In this document: positions 17,201-25,644 of the stretch, one piece after another | Layout of the letters: every line of letters starts with the position of its first letter | How positions within the stretch are numbered: position 1 is the first letter of the stretch | DNA from: Blastopirellula sediminis | GTDB taxonomy: Bacteria; Planctomycetota; Planctomycetia; Pirellulales; Pirellulaceae | Direction: 5' to 3' | NCBI RefSeq assembly: GCF_020966755.1 | Contig: NZ_JAJKFT010000001.1 | Location: 124,001 to 188,000 of the forward strand | Length of the DNA: 64,000 nucleotides | Notes under the pieces: model-generated | Told to the model about the DNA's origin: nothing | Database searches by the model: none | What the model saw: only the letters and a program-made list of their open reading frames with translations | Program-made: the position numbers and the translations under genes

Positions 17201-17905
17201 ATGGATGCGATCGTACTTTCTTGTGAGCATGGCGGCAACGAAGTGCCGTCCGAATACCGTGATTGTTTTCGCGACGCCGAGCAAGTCTTGGCGTCGCATC
17301 GCGGCTGGGATCCTGGCACGCTGGAAATGGGGCAAGCGTTTCAGCGCTCGACCGGCGCTCCGCTCATCACTTCAACGGTGACGCGGCTATTGGTCGAGCT
17401 GAATCGCTCGCTGGGACACGCAAGGCTCTTTTCGCAATACACGCGAGATTTGCCGTCCGGTAAGAAGCGGGAGATCCTGGACCGTTATTACCTGCCGCAT
17501 CGAACGCACGTGCAGGAGGCGATCGACGAATATCGTGCCGTTGGGAAACGGGTGATTCATCTTGGCTTGCACACCTTCACGCCGGAGCTGAACGGCGAAG
17601 TCCGCACGGCCGAAATTGGACTGTTGTACGATCCTTCTCGCCCCGGCGAAAAGTCGTTTTGCGCGGCATGGCGTGCACGGCTGATCGCGCTGCGGCCTGA
17701 TCTGCGCGTTCGTCTTAACTATCCGTACCTGGGAAAAGCGGACGGACTAACGACCTACCTGCGGAAGAGGTATCCGGACGATCAATACGTCGGAGTTGAA
17801 CTCGAGGTCAATCAGCGACTGGTCGCAGAGAGCGATGCCTGGAAAACGTTAATCACCGACTTGGCGCAGACGTTTCTAACGGGCGTTCGAAGCCCCGTGA
17901 GCTAA
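17201..17905 (+). CDS. N-formylglutamate amidohydrolase family protein
   Basis: A 234-residue enzyme of the FGase family (PF05013): VLSCEHGGNEVPSEY near the N-terminus, SHRGWDPGTLEMG, LLVELNRSLGHARLFS, IHLGLHTFTPELNG and a late VGVELEVNQRLV. The family releases formate from N-formylglutamate in histidine catabolism, but no hut genes are here. It begins 18 bases after the cytochrome gene with GAAAGAG ahead of the ATG, so it is probably cotranscribed. Its 3' end overlaps the convergent regulator gene by 30 bases. Confidence 0.9.
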   Translation: MDAIVLSCEHGGNEVPSEYRDCFRDAEQVLASHRGWDPGTLEMGQAFQRSTGAPLITSTVTRLLVELNRSLGHARLFSQYTRDLPSGKKREILDRYYLPHRTHVQEAIDEYRAVGKRVIHLGLHTFTPELNGEVRTAEIGLLYDPSRPGEKSFCAAWRARLIALRPDLRVRLNYPYLGKADGLTTYLRKRYPDDQYVGVELEVNQRLVAESDAWKTLITDLAQTFLTGVRSPVS

Positions 17906-20500
17906 CTCGAGCGAGATCGACGTCTCCAACTCTTTCAGCAAATTGCTGACGCTTTCGGCTAGTTCGGCGTCAGCGCGATCTTCCAGAAGCTCGCAAGCCG
18001 CTTCGGCGCTCAACGAATCCTGCTGTCGGTTGAACCAACGGAGTAGCGAGCCGCGGCTGACCACGCCGGTTGGGCGTCCGTCGCTGACGACAACCACGCG
18101 ACGAATCGAGGCTCGCATCAGGAAGTTGTAGATCGCCTCGGCCGAGTCGTCCTCTTGGAAGTAAACGACGTCGGAACTCATCGACGAACAAATCGGTTGA
18201 TCCCAACGCGAGACGTCGTTCATGTGGCTCATCAGGTCCTTTTCAGAGAGGACGCCGCAAAGCAGGCCGTGGCGATTGACTACCGGCGCCGAGTTGATCC
18301 GGTAGCGAAGCAAAAAGCGGAGTGCGCTGCGAGCGGTGTCGTTGTCCTGCAGTGCGACGATCGGCGAAGTCATCACGTCGCGAGCCGTGGCTTGCGATAG
18401 GGGAGTGCTCCAATTTTGCGCCGTATTCGGCAATTCGGCCGACTGGGCAGTCGTGGATCGGCAAACGACGCGGTTGCGCCCTAATTGTTTGGCGACGACC
18501 AACGCTTCTTCGGCGAGTTGGATTAGCTTGTCCAAGTTGGTCGTATCCATATGCGTCTGGGCGACGCCGAAACTTGCGGTCATCGTCAGCTTTTGGCCGT
18601 TGATAACGACGGCGTTTCCCGCGATCACTTTGCAGAGTCGCTCGGCGAACTTGGACGCCTGGGATTCGTTCGATTCTACCATCGCGACCAGGAAGCGATC
18701 TCCCGCCAAGCGGCAGACGTAGTCGGTCAAGCGAGTATGTCCTTGCACAATCTGGGCGGCGTGCTGAATCACCTGGTCGCCCGCGTCAAAGCCGTGCGTA
18801 TTGTTAATCTCCTCGAACCCGTCGATATCGAGGGCGACGCACGAGAGCGGAAGGTGATAGCGAATCGCTCGGAACCATTCTCGCTCCAGTTGCTCGTCCA
18901 GCTGACGACGAGTCGCCAAACCGGTCAAGGGATCGTTGCGAGTCAGGCCAGCCGGACGATTCTCGAGCGCCACCACCCGCGACGCGGCGTGCAGTCGGGC
19001 CAACAATTCGCAGCGATCGAGCGGCTTCTGCATGAAGTCGTCAGCGCCGGCGTGAAAGGCTCGCAGCTTGGTCTCTGGTCGAGTATCGGACGTGATGACG
19101 ATCGTGTAGATGTAATGCGTCAGCAACGCGTCGCGGGTCCAGCGGCAGACCGTTTCGCCGTCGATCGTCGGCAACATCCAGTCAGTAATGACGTATTGCG
19201 GTTTCGAGGTCTGGATGAATCTGAGCGCCGACGCCGCGTCCGAGCAGGTCGTCACTTCGTACCCGGCCTCAGTTAGCCACAACTCGATAAGCCGTCCCAT
19301 GCTCAGATCGTCTTCAATCACCAGCACCTGGGGATTGGTCGACATGGGAGATGCGGCGTATTCCAGCGACCGCCGATAGCGTGGCGTCGCCAGTTGGCGA
19401 TTCGAATTCGCAGCGTCGTCGCTTTCCGCGATCTCTTTGAATTTGTTGTAGCACTTGGCGAACGCTTGAACGACGACGGGATCGAAATGCTTGCCGCATT
19501 CGGTCACGATCATGTCATGCGCTTCGTCGGCGGAATAGGCGTCTTTGTAAACGCGCTTCGAGGTTAACGCGTCGAAAACGTCGGCGACCGCGACGATGCG
19601 AGCGCAGAGCGGAATGTCGCGCTGTTTGAGACCAGAGGGATAGCCGGAGCCGTCCCAGCGTTCGTGATGATGACGAGCGATCAGCGTCGCCATGCGGAAG
19701 AAGTCCCCCTTGGGACTGCTGCTGGCGACTTCCTCCAAGGTGCGAGCGCCGATCTCGGCGTGCCCTTTCATAATTTCGTATTCTTCCGGCGTCAACTTGC
19801 CGGGCTTCAGCAGGATGGCGTCGCTGATGCCGACCTTGCCGATGTCGTGTAGCGGGCTTGAGCGATAGAGATCGGACAGGAATGCGTCGTCAATTTCATC
19901 GCAGTACTCGCTGTCCAGCTGCAATTGTACGGCCAGAATCTGCGAGTAGGCACGCATGCGAACCAGGTGTTCGCCGGTTTCGGTATCGCGCGAGTCGGCG
20001 AGCTTCGCCAGCGCGAACACCGCGATGTCCTGCGTCGCTTCGATCGCTTGGGCGCGTGAATCGACGATCCGTTCCAGCTCTTGCGTATATTGCTGAAGCT
20101 TGTCTTCCGCCTCTTCCGCGCGATAGATCGCATCTTGCAACCGCAGATGAACGCGAATCTTGGCGAGCAGCTCGTGGCGATTGATGTTTTTGGAAATGAA
20201 GTCGACGGCGCCGCTGTTGAAGACGGCCAGTCGTTTCGCCGGACTATCGGTGCTGCTGAAGATCAGGATTTGCGAGAGTTCACAGCTTTTTTTGCGACGG
20301 AGGTCTTCGCAAAGATGGGCGCCGTCGCCGTCCGGCAACTGCAAGTCGAGCAAGATCAGGTGCGGACGGAACTGATCGACGATTTCCTCGCATTCGCGTA
20401 CGCTTCCCGCCAACGCGACTTCATAAGTCGTTTCCAGCAGCTCCCGCAACTCATGCTGAGTAAAGGGAGAGTCGTCGACAACTAGGATGCGATGTTGCAT
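17876..20500 (-). CDS. REC - HD-GYP - REC - degenerate GGDEF - tandem CBS signalling protein
   Basis: An 874-residue response regulator. REC1 spans about 1-120 (phosphoacceptor D52, K104 region). A coiled-coil linker leads to an HD-GYP domain at about 155-360 with HDIGKVG at 218-224 and HHHERWDGSGYPSG at 277-290, all catalytic residues kept. REC2 spans about 390-510 (D440, K492). A GGDEF-fold domain spans about 520-690, but its signature is AGDRF (599-603) rather than GGDEF, so cyclase activity is unlikely. Two CBS motifs follow at about 705-830 (ARDVMTSPIVAL; VLSEKDLMSHM). It is predicted to degrade c-di-GMP, gated by phosphorylation and possibly a nucleotide on the CBS pair. No kinase is adjacent. 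Confidence 0.95.
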   Translation of the reverse strand: MQHRILVVDDSPFTQHELRELLETTYEVALAGSVRECEEIVDQFRPHLILLDLQLPDGDGAHLCEDLRRKKSCELSQILIFSSTDSPAKRLAVFNSGAVDFISKNINRHELLAKIRVHLRLQDAIYRAEEAEDKLQQYTQELERIVDSRAQAIEATQDIAVFALAKLADSRDTETGEHLVRMRAYSQILAVQLQLDSEYCDEIDDAFLSDLYRSSPLHDIGKVGISDAILLKPGKLTPEEYEIMKGHAEIGARTLEEVASSSPKGDFFRMATLIARHHHERWDGSGYPSGLKQRDIPLCARIVAVADVFDALTSKRVYKDAYSADEAHDMIVTECGKHFDPVVVQAFAKCYNKFKEIAESDDAANSNRQLATPRYRRSLEYAASPMSTNPQVLVIEDDLSMGRLIELWLTEAGYEVTTCSDAASALRFIQTSKPQYVITDWMLPTIDGETVCRWTRDALLTHYIYTIVITSDTRPETKLRAFHAGADDFMQKPLDRCELLARLHAASRVVALENRPAGLTRNDPLTGLATRRQLDEQLEREWFRAIRYHLPLSCVALDIDGFEEINNTHGFDAGDQVIQHAAQIVQGHTRLTDYVCRLAGDRFLVAMVESNESQASKFAERLCKVIAGNAVVINGQKLTMTASFGVAQTHMDTTNLDKLIQLAEEALVVAKQLGRNRVVCRSTTAQSAELPNTAQNWSTPLSQATARDVMTSPIVALQDNDTARSALRFLLRYRINSAPVVNRHGLLCGVLSEKDLMSHMNDVSRWDQPICSSMSSDVVYFQEDDSAEAIYNFLMRASIRRVVVVSDGRPTGVVSRGSLLRWFNRQQDSLSAEAACELLEDRADAELAESVSNLLKELETSISLELAHGASNAR

Positions 20501-20672
20501 GGAAAATCCAAGCCAGCCCCATATGGATTCGTACGCGATTCGCGGTCGCCGTCGGCTCGATTTCTATTCGAGCGTAACGAAACGATAGGTCGCGGAGCGA
20601 ATGCGGCAATCCGATGCGGATAGGATGGGGAGAGGATTTCCAGGAAGGTGGGGGAGAAGATCGCTATAAGCG

Positions 20673-21530
20673 TTACGACCCGACCGCGATCACCCGATGG
20701 AAGTGGAGTTGCACTTCGCCGTCGACGACGCGGCGTACCCCTTCAACCAGACAGCGGGGTTCGTTGTCTTCCTGACCGATTCGCATGATATCGTCAAGTT
20801 TCATGCCCGGAGGGGTCGTGAAGGTCGACTGGTTGATGATCTGATTCCCCGCGTCCAACTCCGGCACGATGAAATGACACGTGGCGCCGTAAGTGAGCAT
20901 CCGGGCTGCGAACGCGTCGTGGTAAGGGCGAATTCCGGGGAAGCTTGGCAGAAGTCCATGGTGGAGGTTGATGATTCGTCCCCCAGCGTACTTCCAACAA
21001 CTGCTGGCCGGCAAAACCCGCATGTACCGGGCCAGGACGACGTAATCGACGTCAAACTCGTCGAGGACGTCGATCATCTTGTCGTCGTCCGCTCGCCCTT
21101 CATGGTCGCCGATGTTTCGCCACTCGACGCCGAACTGCTCGGCCAGGCCGCGGCAGGCGTCCCGATTTCCGATCATCACGGCCGGTTCCGCTTTGATTTG
21201 CCCGTCCCGCATCGCTCGCAGTAAGGCCAATGCCGGTTCAGGGCGGTAGGTTGTGCAAATCGCCAGCCGCGGGCGACTTTGGCGAACTTCCGGAGCCCAG
21301 ACCCGAATGGAGAGGTTTGTCCTTTGCCCAATTTCCTTGATGCCGGTCCGCAATTGTTCGAGCCGAGCGTTTCCCAAGTTGATCCGTAGCAGCATGGCGA
21401 AGACCGCTTCTTCGTCATGGTCGTACATCTGGATCTCGGCGATGTTTGCGCCCAGGCTGGTGACGTAGTGAATGATCGGATCGGCCAAACCGACGTTATC
21501 CGGACCAACCGCGGTAATGACGATGCGCAT
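20673..21530 (-). CDS. purU: Formyltetrahydrofolate deformylase
   Basis: A 285-residue enzyme: an N-terminal ACT-like domain (VITAVGPDNVGLADPIIHYV) and a formyltransferase-type catalytic domain with MIGNRDACRGLAEQFGVEW, YVVLARYMRVL, the active-site Asn/His in INLHHGLLPSFPGIRPY, and the Asp in FIVPELDAGNQIINQ. It matches PurU in length and order and hydrolyses 10-formyl-THF to formate and THF. It is monocistronic. The formate-releasing amidohydrolase at 17201 is a loose functional neighbour, with no evidence of a linked pathway. Confidence 0.93.
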   Translation of the reverse strand: MRIVITAVGPDNVGLADPIIHYVTSLGANIAEIQMYDHDEEAVFAMLLRINLGNARLEQLRTGIKEIGQRTNLSIRVWAPEVRQSRPRLAICTTYRPEPALALLRAMRDGQIKAEPAVMIGNRDACRGLAEQFGVEWRNIGDHEGRADDDKMIDVLDEFDVDYVVLARYMRVLPASSCWKYAGGRIINLHHGLLPSFPGIRPYHDAFAARMLTYGATCHFIVPELDAGNQIINQSTFTTPPGMKLDDIMRIGQEDNEPRCLVEGVRRVVDGEVQLHFHRVIAVGS

Positions 21531-21744
21531 CGAAGTTAGCTGGGGCGAAGGGAGCGAATGGGGAACCGCCGCCGGGGGCTTCCGCCCGGCAGACTACTAA
21601 TATGCCACAAAATCTTCGGCCTGCCGCTGGGAAGCCTTGGAGACTGGTCGTAATCTGCCGGTTTTGCTAGATTTATGCTCACGCGAGCAGCGCAAATTCG
21701 CTATTTTTTCAGCTCCCCATTGGGGGAAAGGAACAGGGAAAACG

Positions 21745-22188
21745 ATGTCCCTCGCCAAACGAACCAAACCGTATCGCGAAGATCTGAAACCGGGCGAAGT
21801 CCTGTGCGAACATTGCACGGCGAAATGCTGTCGTTACTTTGCCTTGCCGATCGATAAGCCGGAAGAAATGGCCGACTTTGAGTTCATTCGCTGGTACCTG
21901 CTGCACGATCGCGCCTCGGTGTTCGTCGACGACGAATCGTGGTACTTGCTGGTTCACACCACCTGCAAGCATTTGCGCGACGATCACCTGTGTGGGATTT
22001 ACGAGACTCGTCCGCAGATTTGCCGCGACTATACGACCGACGCTTGCGAATATGAAGATGACTGGGTTTACGACATGTACTTTGAGACTCCCGAACAAAT
22101 CTGGGAGTACGCCGAGGCGATCGCTCCACGCGGCGCCGGCCAGAGCATTCGTAGCCGCAAGCCGCCGCTGTTGCCGGTCCTCAACTAG
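21745..22188 (+). CDS. YkgJ-type cysteine cluster protein
   Basis: A 147-residue protein with the zinc/iron-chelating cluster pattern of PF03692: LCEHCTAKCCRYF, HTTCKHLRDDHLCGIYETRP and ICRDYTTDACEYEDDW. The ATG at 21745 follows AGGGAAAAC; an upstream ATG at 21637 gives an atypical N-terminus. Function in the family is unknown beyond metal binding. It is followed after 34 bases by a terminator and then hisS. Confidence 0.88.
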   Translation: MSLAKRTKPYREDLKPGEVLCEHCTAKCCRYFALPIDKPEEMADFEFIRWYLLHDRASVFVDDESWYLLVHTTCKHLRDDHLCGIYETRPQICRDYTTDACEYEDDWVYDMYFETPEQIWEYAEAIAPRGAGQSIRSRKPPLLPVLN

Positions 22189-22221
22189 CGCGACGCTGCA
22201 GGTCAATTCCAATAACGCACA

Positions 22222-22246
22222 ACGGGCGGAACTACCGCCCGTCTTT
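22222..22246 (+). terminator. Intrinsic terminator between the Cys-cluster gene and hisS
   Basis: Perfect stem ACGGGCGG/CCGCCCGT with a five-base loop followed by CTTTT. It lies 18 bases before the hisS ATG, so it could also attenuate read-through into hisS. Confidence 0.82.
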
Positions 22247-22263
22247 TCGTTCCTAGAAAACTG

Positions 22264-23613
22264 ATGTCTGACAAAACAAAGCTGATTCAGCCCCGTACGC
22301 TCAAAGGGTTCCGCGACTACCTTCCCGAAGCGATGATGCCGCGCGAAGGGCTGATTGACGCCGCGAAACGCGTCTATCGCTCTTATGGTTTTGCGCCGAT
22401 CGACACGCCGGCGCTCGAATACGCCGAAGTGCTGACCGGCAAAGGAAGCGACGAAACCGATCGTCAGATGTACCGCTTTGAAGATCATGGGGGACGCGAC
22501 GTCGGCCTGCGGTTTGACTTGACGGTGCCGCTGGCTCGCTTCGCCGCGCAACATGTCGGCGTGCTGGGAACTCCGTTCAAGCGGTATCATATCGCGTCGG
22601 TCTGGCGCGGTGAGAATACGCAGCGCGGTCGTTATCGCGAGTTCATGCAGTGCGACTTCGATACGATCGGGACCAAGTCGCTCGTCTCCGACATCGAGAC
22701 GGCGCTGGTGATTCATGACTTGATGCGGGCCATCGGTTTCGAAGGCTTCCAGATTCGGGTCAACAACCGCAAGGTGCTGAGCGGCGTGCTCGAGAAGCTT
22801 TCGCTGGCCGACAGGTCGACCGAGGTGCTGCGCGCACTCGACAAGCTGGCGAAGATCGGACGCGAAAAGGTCGCCGAAGAAATGATGGCTGCCGCTGGCG
22901 CTACTGCCGAGCAAGCCGATCAGGTGTTGAAGCTGGCTGAAGTCGCTGGTTCCAATACCGAGATCCTGAAGCAACTGGAGCCGCTGGTCGCCGGGTCGGA
23001 AAAGGGAGAAGAAGGGCTCGCGCAGCTCCGCGACCTACTTGAAGCTACCGGAGCGGCCGGCGTGACTGACGCGCGATTGGCGATCGACGTCTCGATTGCC
23101 CGCGGTTTGGACTACTACACAGGGACGATCTTCGAAACCTTCCTCGATCAACTGCCGGGGATCGGTAGCGTTTGCTCCGGCGGGCGCTATGACAATCTGG
23201 CGAGCCTCTACACGAAGGAGCAATTGCCCGGCGTGGGGGCGTCGCTCGGCTTGGATCGTCTGCTGGCGGCGATGGAAGAGCTGGAGCTGATCGAGAAGGT
23301 CAGCACTCCGGCGCCGGTCTTTATTCCGTATTTTGACGAGAAAAGCCTGGGCGCTTACCTGAAGCTGGCGGCACAGCTACGTGCAGCCGGCATCGGGGTC
23401 GAAGTTTATCCCGAAGCGAAAAAGCTCGGGCAGCAGCTGAAATACGCCGATCGCCGCGGCTTCAAGATCGCGATCATCGCCGGCGATCGTGAGCTTTCCG
23501 AAGGAAAGTGCCAAGTGAAGAACCTCCTTGGTGGGGACGCGACCGACGAGTCTTTGGCCGATAACGCCGCTGCCGTCGTCGCCCGAATTCAAAAGATTCT
23601 GGAGTCGCTGTAA
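22264..23613 (+). CDS. hisS: Histidyl-tRNA synthetase
   Basis: A 449-residue class II synthetase. The N-terminus RTLKGFRDYLPEAMMPR is typical. Motif 2 region is WRGENTQRGRYREFMQCDFD, the HisA loop is ARGLDYYTGTIFE, and motif 3 is GVGASLGLDRLL. The C-terminal anticodon domain ends in KCQVKNL. Charges tRNA-His. The insertion at about residues 175-270 is longer and Ala/Glu-rich compared with the E. coli enzyme, as in the longer HisS branch. The transcript ends at a hairpin at 23619. Confidence 0.97.
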   Translation: MSDKTKLIQPRTLKGFRDYLPEAMMPREGLIDAAKRVYRSYGFAPIDTPALEYAEVLTGKGSDETDRQMYRFEDHGGRDVGLRFDLTVPLARFAAQHVGVLGTPFKRYHIASVWRGENTQRGRYREFMQCDFDTIGTKSLVSDIETALVIHDLMRAIGFEGFQIRVNNRKVLSGVLEKLSLADRSTEVLRALDKLAKIGREKVAEEMMAAAGATAEQADQVLKLAEVAGSNTEILKQLEPLVAGSEKGEEGLAQLRDLLEATGAAGVTDARLAIDVSIARGLDYYTGTIFETFLDQLPGIGSVCSGGRYDNLASLYTKEQLPGVGASLGLDRLLAAMEELELIEKVSTPAPVFIPYFDEKSLGAYLKLAAQLRAAGIGVEVYPEAKKLGQQLKYADRRGFKIAIIAGDRELSEGKCQVKNLLGGDATDESLADNAAAVVARIQKILESL

Positions 23614-23618
23614 AACAC

Positions 23619-23638
23619 GGTGACAAACTGTTGTCACC
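23619..23638 (+). terminator. Hairpin immediately after hisS
   Basis: Perfect 8-bp stem GGTGACAA/TTGTCACC with loop ACTG, five bases past the hisS stop. There is no T tract, so it may be an mRNA 3'-end stabiliser or a weak terminator. Confidence 0.5.
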
Positions 23639-23686
23639 CTCGGTTGGCAAACTGTGAGCGTACGCTCGCCGCCGAGGAGAAAAACG

Positions 23687-24259
23687 ATGACAATTCGGTC
23701 GAATCACTACGAAGCTGCTTTTGAGGCCTATCTCCGTCAGTTGCAGACCCCCTATGTGGCGGTCGATGAGTCGCGACGCTCGATCGCGGCCGACGGAACG
23801 ATCAAGAATGTCGACTTCATCGTTTCCCCATCGGGAAGCGAGATGTCGTGGCTGGTTGACGTCAAAGGTCGCCAGTTTCCTTCCGGTCGCAAGAATCGCT
23901 ACTGGAAGAACTGGGCGACGATTGACGACCTGCAAGCGATGGCCCAGTGGGAACTGCTGTTCGGACCGCAGTTTCGCGGGCTCTTCGTCTTCGCTTACCT
24001 GGTAACCGGCGATATGGCGCCGCTGCCGCAGAACTTTCTCTTTCCGTTCCGGGGAGAGGTTTACGCGTTCGTGGGCGTCCGGATCGACTTGTATGCTGCG
24101 TGGGCACGCCGGATTTCGCCGAAGTGGCGGACGATTGCGATGCCGACCACCGCGTTCCGTCAGCTCGCGCAGCCATTGAAGCTGTTTCTCGAAACTCAGG
24201 CGGTGTCCGGCGGCGACTTTGATCGTCGCCGGGCGACCGAGATGGCGCCGATGTTCTAG
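23687..24259 (+). CDS. HYExAFE family protein, putative PD-(D/E)XK nuclease-like fold
   Basis: A 190-residue protein starting MTIRSNHYEAAFEAYLRQLQ, with AGGAG ahead of the ATG at 23687. The HYE-A-FE motif at residues 7-13 defines a planctomycete family of unknown function. Residues 43-60 read VDFIV...WLVDVKG, a D-(14)-D-x-K spacing as in the core of PD-(D/E)XK enzymes, with an upstream acidic helix (E9/E13) and a downstream Gln-rich helix. I infer, but cannot prove, a restriction-nuclease-like fold. It follows hisS by 73 bases and overlaps the convergent NtrC-type gene by four bases. Confidence 0.8.
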   Translation: MTIRSNHYEAAFEAYLRQLQTPYVAVDESRRSIAADGTIKNVDFIVSPSGSEMSWLVDVKGRQFPSGRKNRYWKNWATIDDLQAMAQWELLFGPQFRGLFVFAYLVTGDMAPLPQNFLFPFRGEVYAFVGVRIDLYAAWARRISPKWRTIAMPTTAFRQLAQPLKLFLETQAVSGGDFDRRRATEMAPMF

Positions 24260-25641
24260 TCGCTCGATATCCCGTATTCGTCCGCCTTCTTCTTGACGGT
24301 CGTTCGGTGCATGCCGAGCGTCTTGGCGGCGGCGACGAATTGTCCTTGGTGCTTCTCGAGCGCTGCGCGAATCAACGGCGGTTCGACCAAGGCCAACAAT
24401 CGTGCATGCAAGTTGTCGATCGATTCGCCGCTGGCGAGTTGCCGCTGCGCCCAAGCCCGAATCTGATCGGCCAGATCGACGTGTCCCGTGGTGTTCAGCG
24501 GAGGCGCCGCGGTCGGCAAATGCTCAACCCGAATCGCATCGCCCATGCTGACGATCTGCGCATGTTCCAGCGCGTTCCGCAATTCGCGGACGTTGCCGTA
24601 CCAGGGACGACGCTTCAGTTCGGTGAGCGCCGCTGAGGTGATCGCAACCTGGTCTCCGCCAAGTTGCGACAGGAAGTAACGAGCGAGTTCCGGAATATCG
24701 TCGACCCGCTCGCGGAGCGGCGGAAGCTGCATTCGAAACGCACTCAACCGGAAGTAGAGATCGTGTCGAAACTCGCCCGCTTCGACCTGGCCAAGCAAGT
24801 TGCGGTGCGTCGCCGAAACGACTCGAAAGCGCGTCGGGACCGGCTGCCCGCCGCCGACCGGGGTCACTTCCCCATGTTCCAAGGCCCGCAGCAGCTTCAC
24901 TTGCGCGGCCGCCGGAATGTCGGCGACTTCGTCCAGGAACAACGTCCCACCGTTGGCCAGTTGCAAGTAACCGGGCTTGGCGTTATGAGCGTCGGTAAAC
25001 GCGCCCCGCGTATGGCCGAACAGCTCGCTTTCGACCAGCGACGGACTGAGCGACGCCAGGTTCACTGCGACGAACGGTCCGGACGAGCGGGCGCTGTGAT
25101 GGTGAATCGCTCGAGCTGCGAGCTCTTTCCCTGATCCGCTTTCCCCTTCGATCAACACGCAGGCGTCGGCCGCAGCCGCTTGGGCGATCTTCTTGAAGAC
25201 CGCCTGAATCGATGGCGACTTGCCGACCATACCGTCGGGCGAGATCGGCGCCGCGTCAAGGGATACTTCAAGGGACGATTCGCGCGGCGCGAGCGCTCGT
25301 TCCAATGCGCCGGTAATCGTCGCCGCGTCGAACGGTTTGACGATGTATTCAAAGGCGCCGCTGCGAACGGCGGCGACGGCGGTTTCGAGATCGCCAAAGG
25401 CGGTGATCAAGATGACCGGAGCGTTGCCGGATGCCTGGCGAATCGCATCGATCGCTTCGAGTCCCGACATTCCTGGCAGACGAACGTCGAGCACGATCGC
25501 CGCCGGTTGGTAGCTGCTCAGTTTCTGCAGCGCTTCTTCGGCCGACGCGGCGACTTCCGCGTGATGTCCCTTCGCTTCCGCTAAAGAGCTGACAGCCCAG
25601 CAGACGCTCGGTTCGTCGTCAATGATCAGAACTTCCGCCAT
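24256..25641 (-). CDS. Sigma54-dependent NtrC-family response regulator
   Basis: A 461-residue regulator: REC domain (residues 1-120; phosphoacceptor in VLDVRLPGMSG, Lys in YIVKPF), AAA+ domain with Walker A GESGSGKELAARAIH, the sigma54-contact loop GAFTDA (canonical GAFTGA, so the fifth residue differs), Walker B GGTLFLDEVADI, and a C-terminal Fis-type HTH (AAKTLGMHRTTVKKKADEYG). It is downstream of and four bases from the histidine kinase, so the two form a two-component operon. Sigma54 targets are not identifiable within the window. Confidence 0.95.
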   Translation of the reverse strand: MAEVLIIDDEPSVCWAVSSLAEAKGHHAEVAASAEEALQKLSSYQPAAIVLDVRLPGMSGLEAIDAIRQASGNAPVILITAFGDLETAVAAVRSGAFEYIVKPFDAATITGALERALAPRESSLEVSLDAAPISPDGMVGKSPSIQAVFKKIAQAAAADACVLIEGESGSGKELAARAIHHHSARSSGPFVAVNLASLSPSLVESELFGHTRGAFTDAHNAKPGYLQLANGGTLFLDEVADIPAAAQVKLLRALEHGEVTPVGGGQPVPTRFRVVSATHRNLLGQVEAGEFRHDLYFRLSAFRMQLPPLRERVDDIPELARYFLSQLGGDQVAITSAALTELKRRPWYGNVRELRNALEHAQIVSMGDAIRVEHLPTAAPPLNTTGHVDLADQIRAWAQRQLASGESIDNLHARLLALVEPPLIRAALEKHQGQFVAAAKTLGMHRTTVKKKADEYGISSD

Positions 25642-25644
25642 CGG

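Noticed and set aside
21709-22974. 421-residue antisense frame across the Cys-cluster gene and hisS
   Set aside because: It crosses two well-supported plus-strand genes and the terminator between them, and has no recognisable domain.
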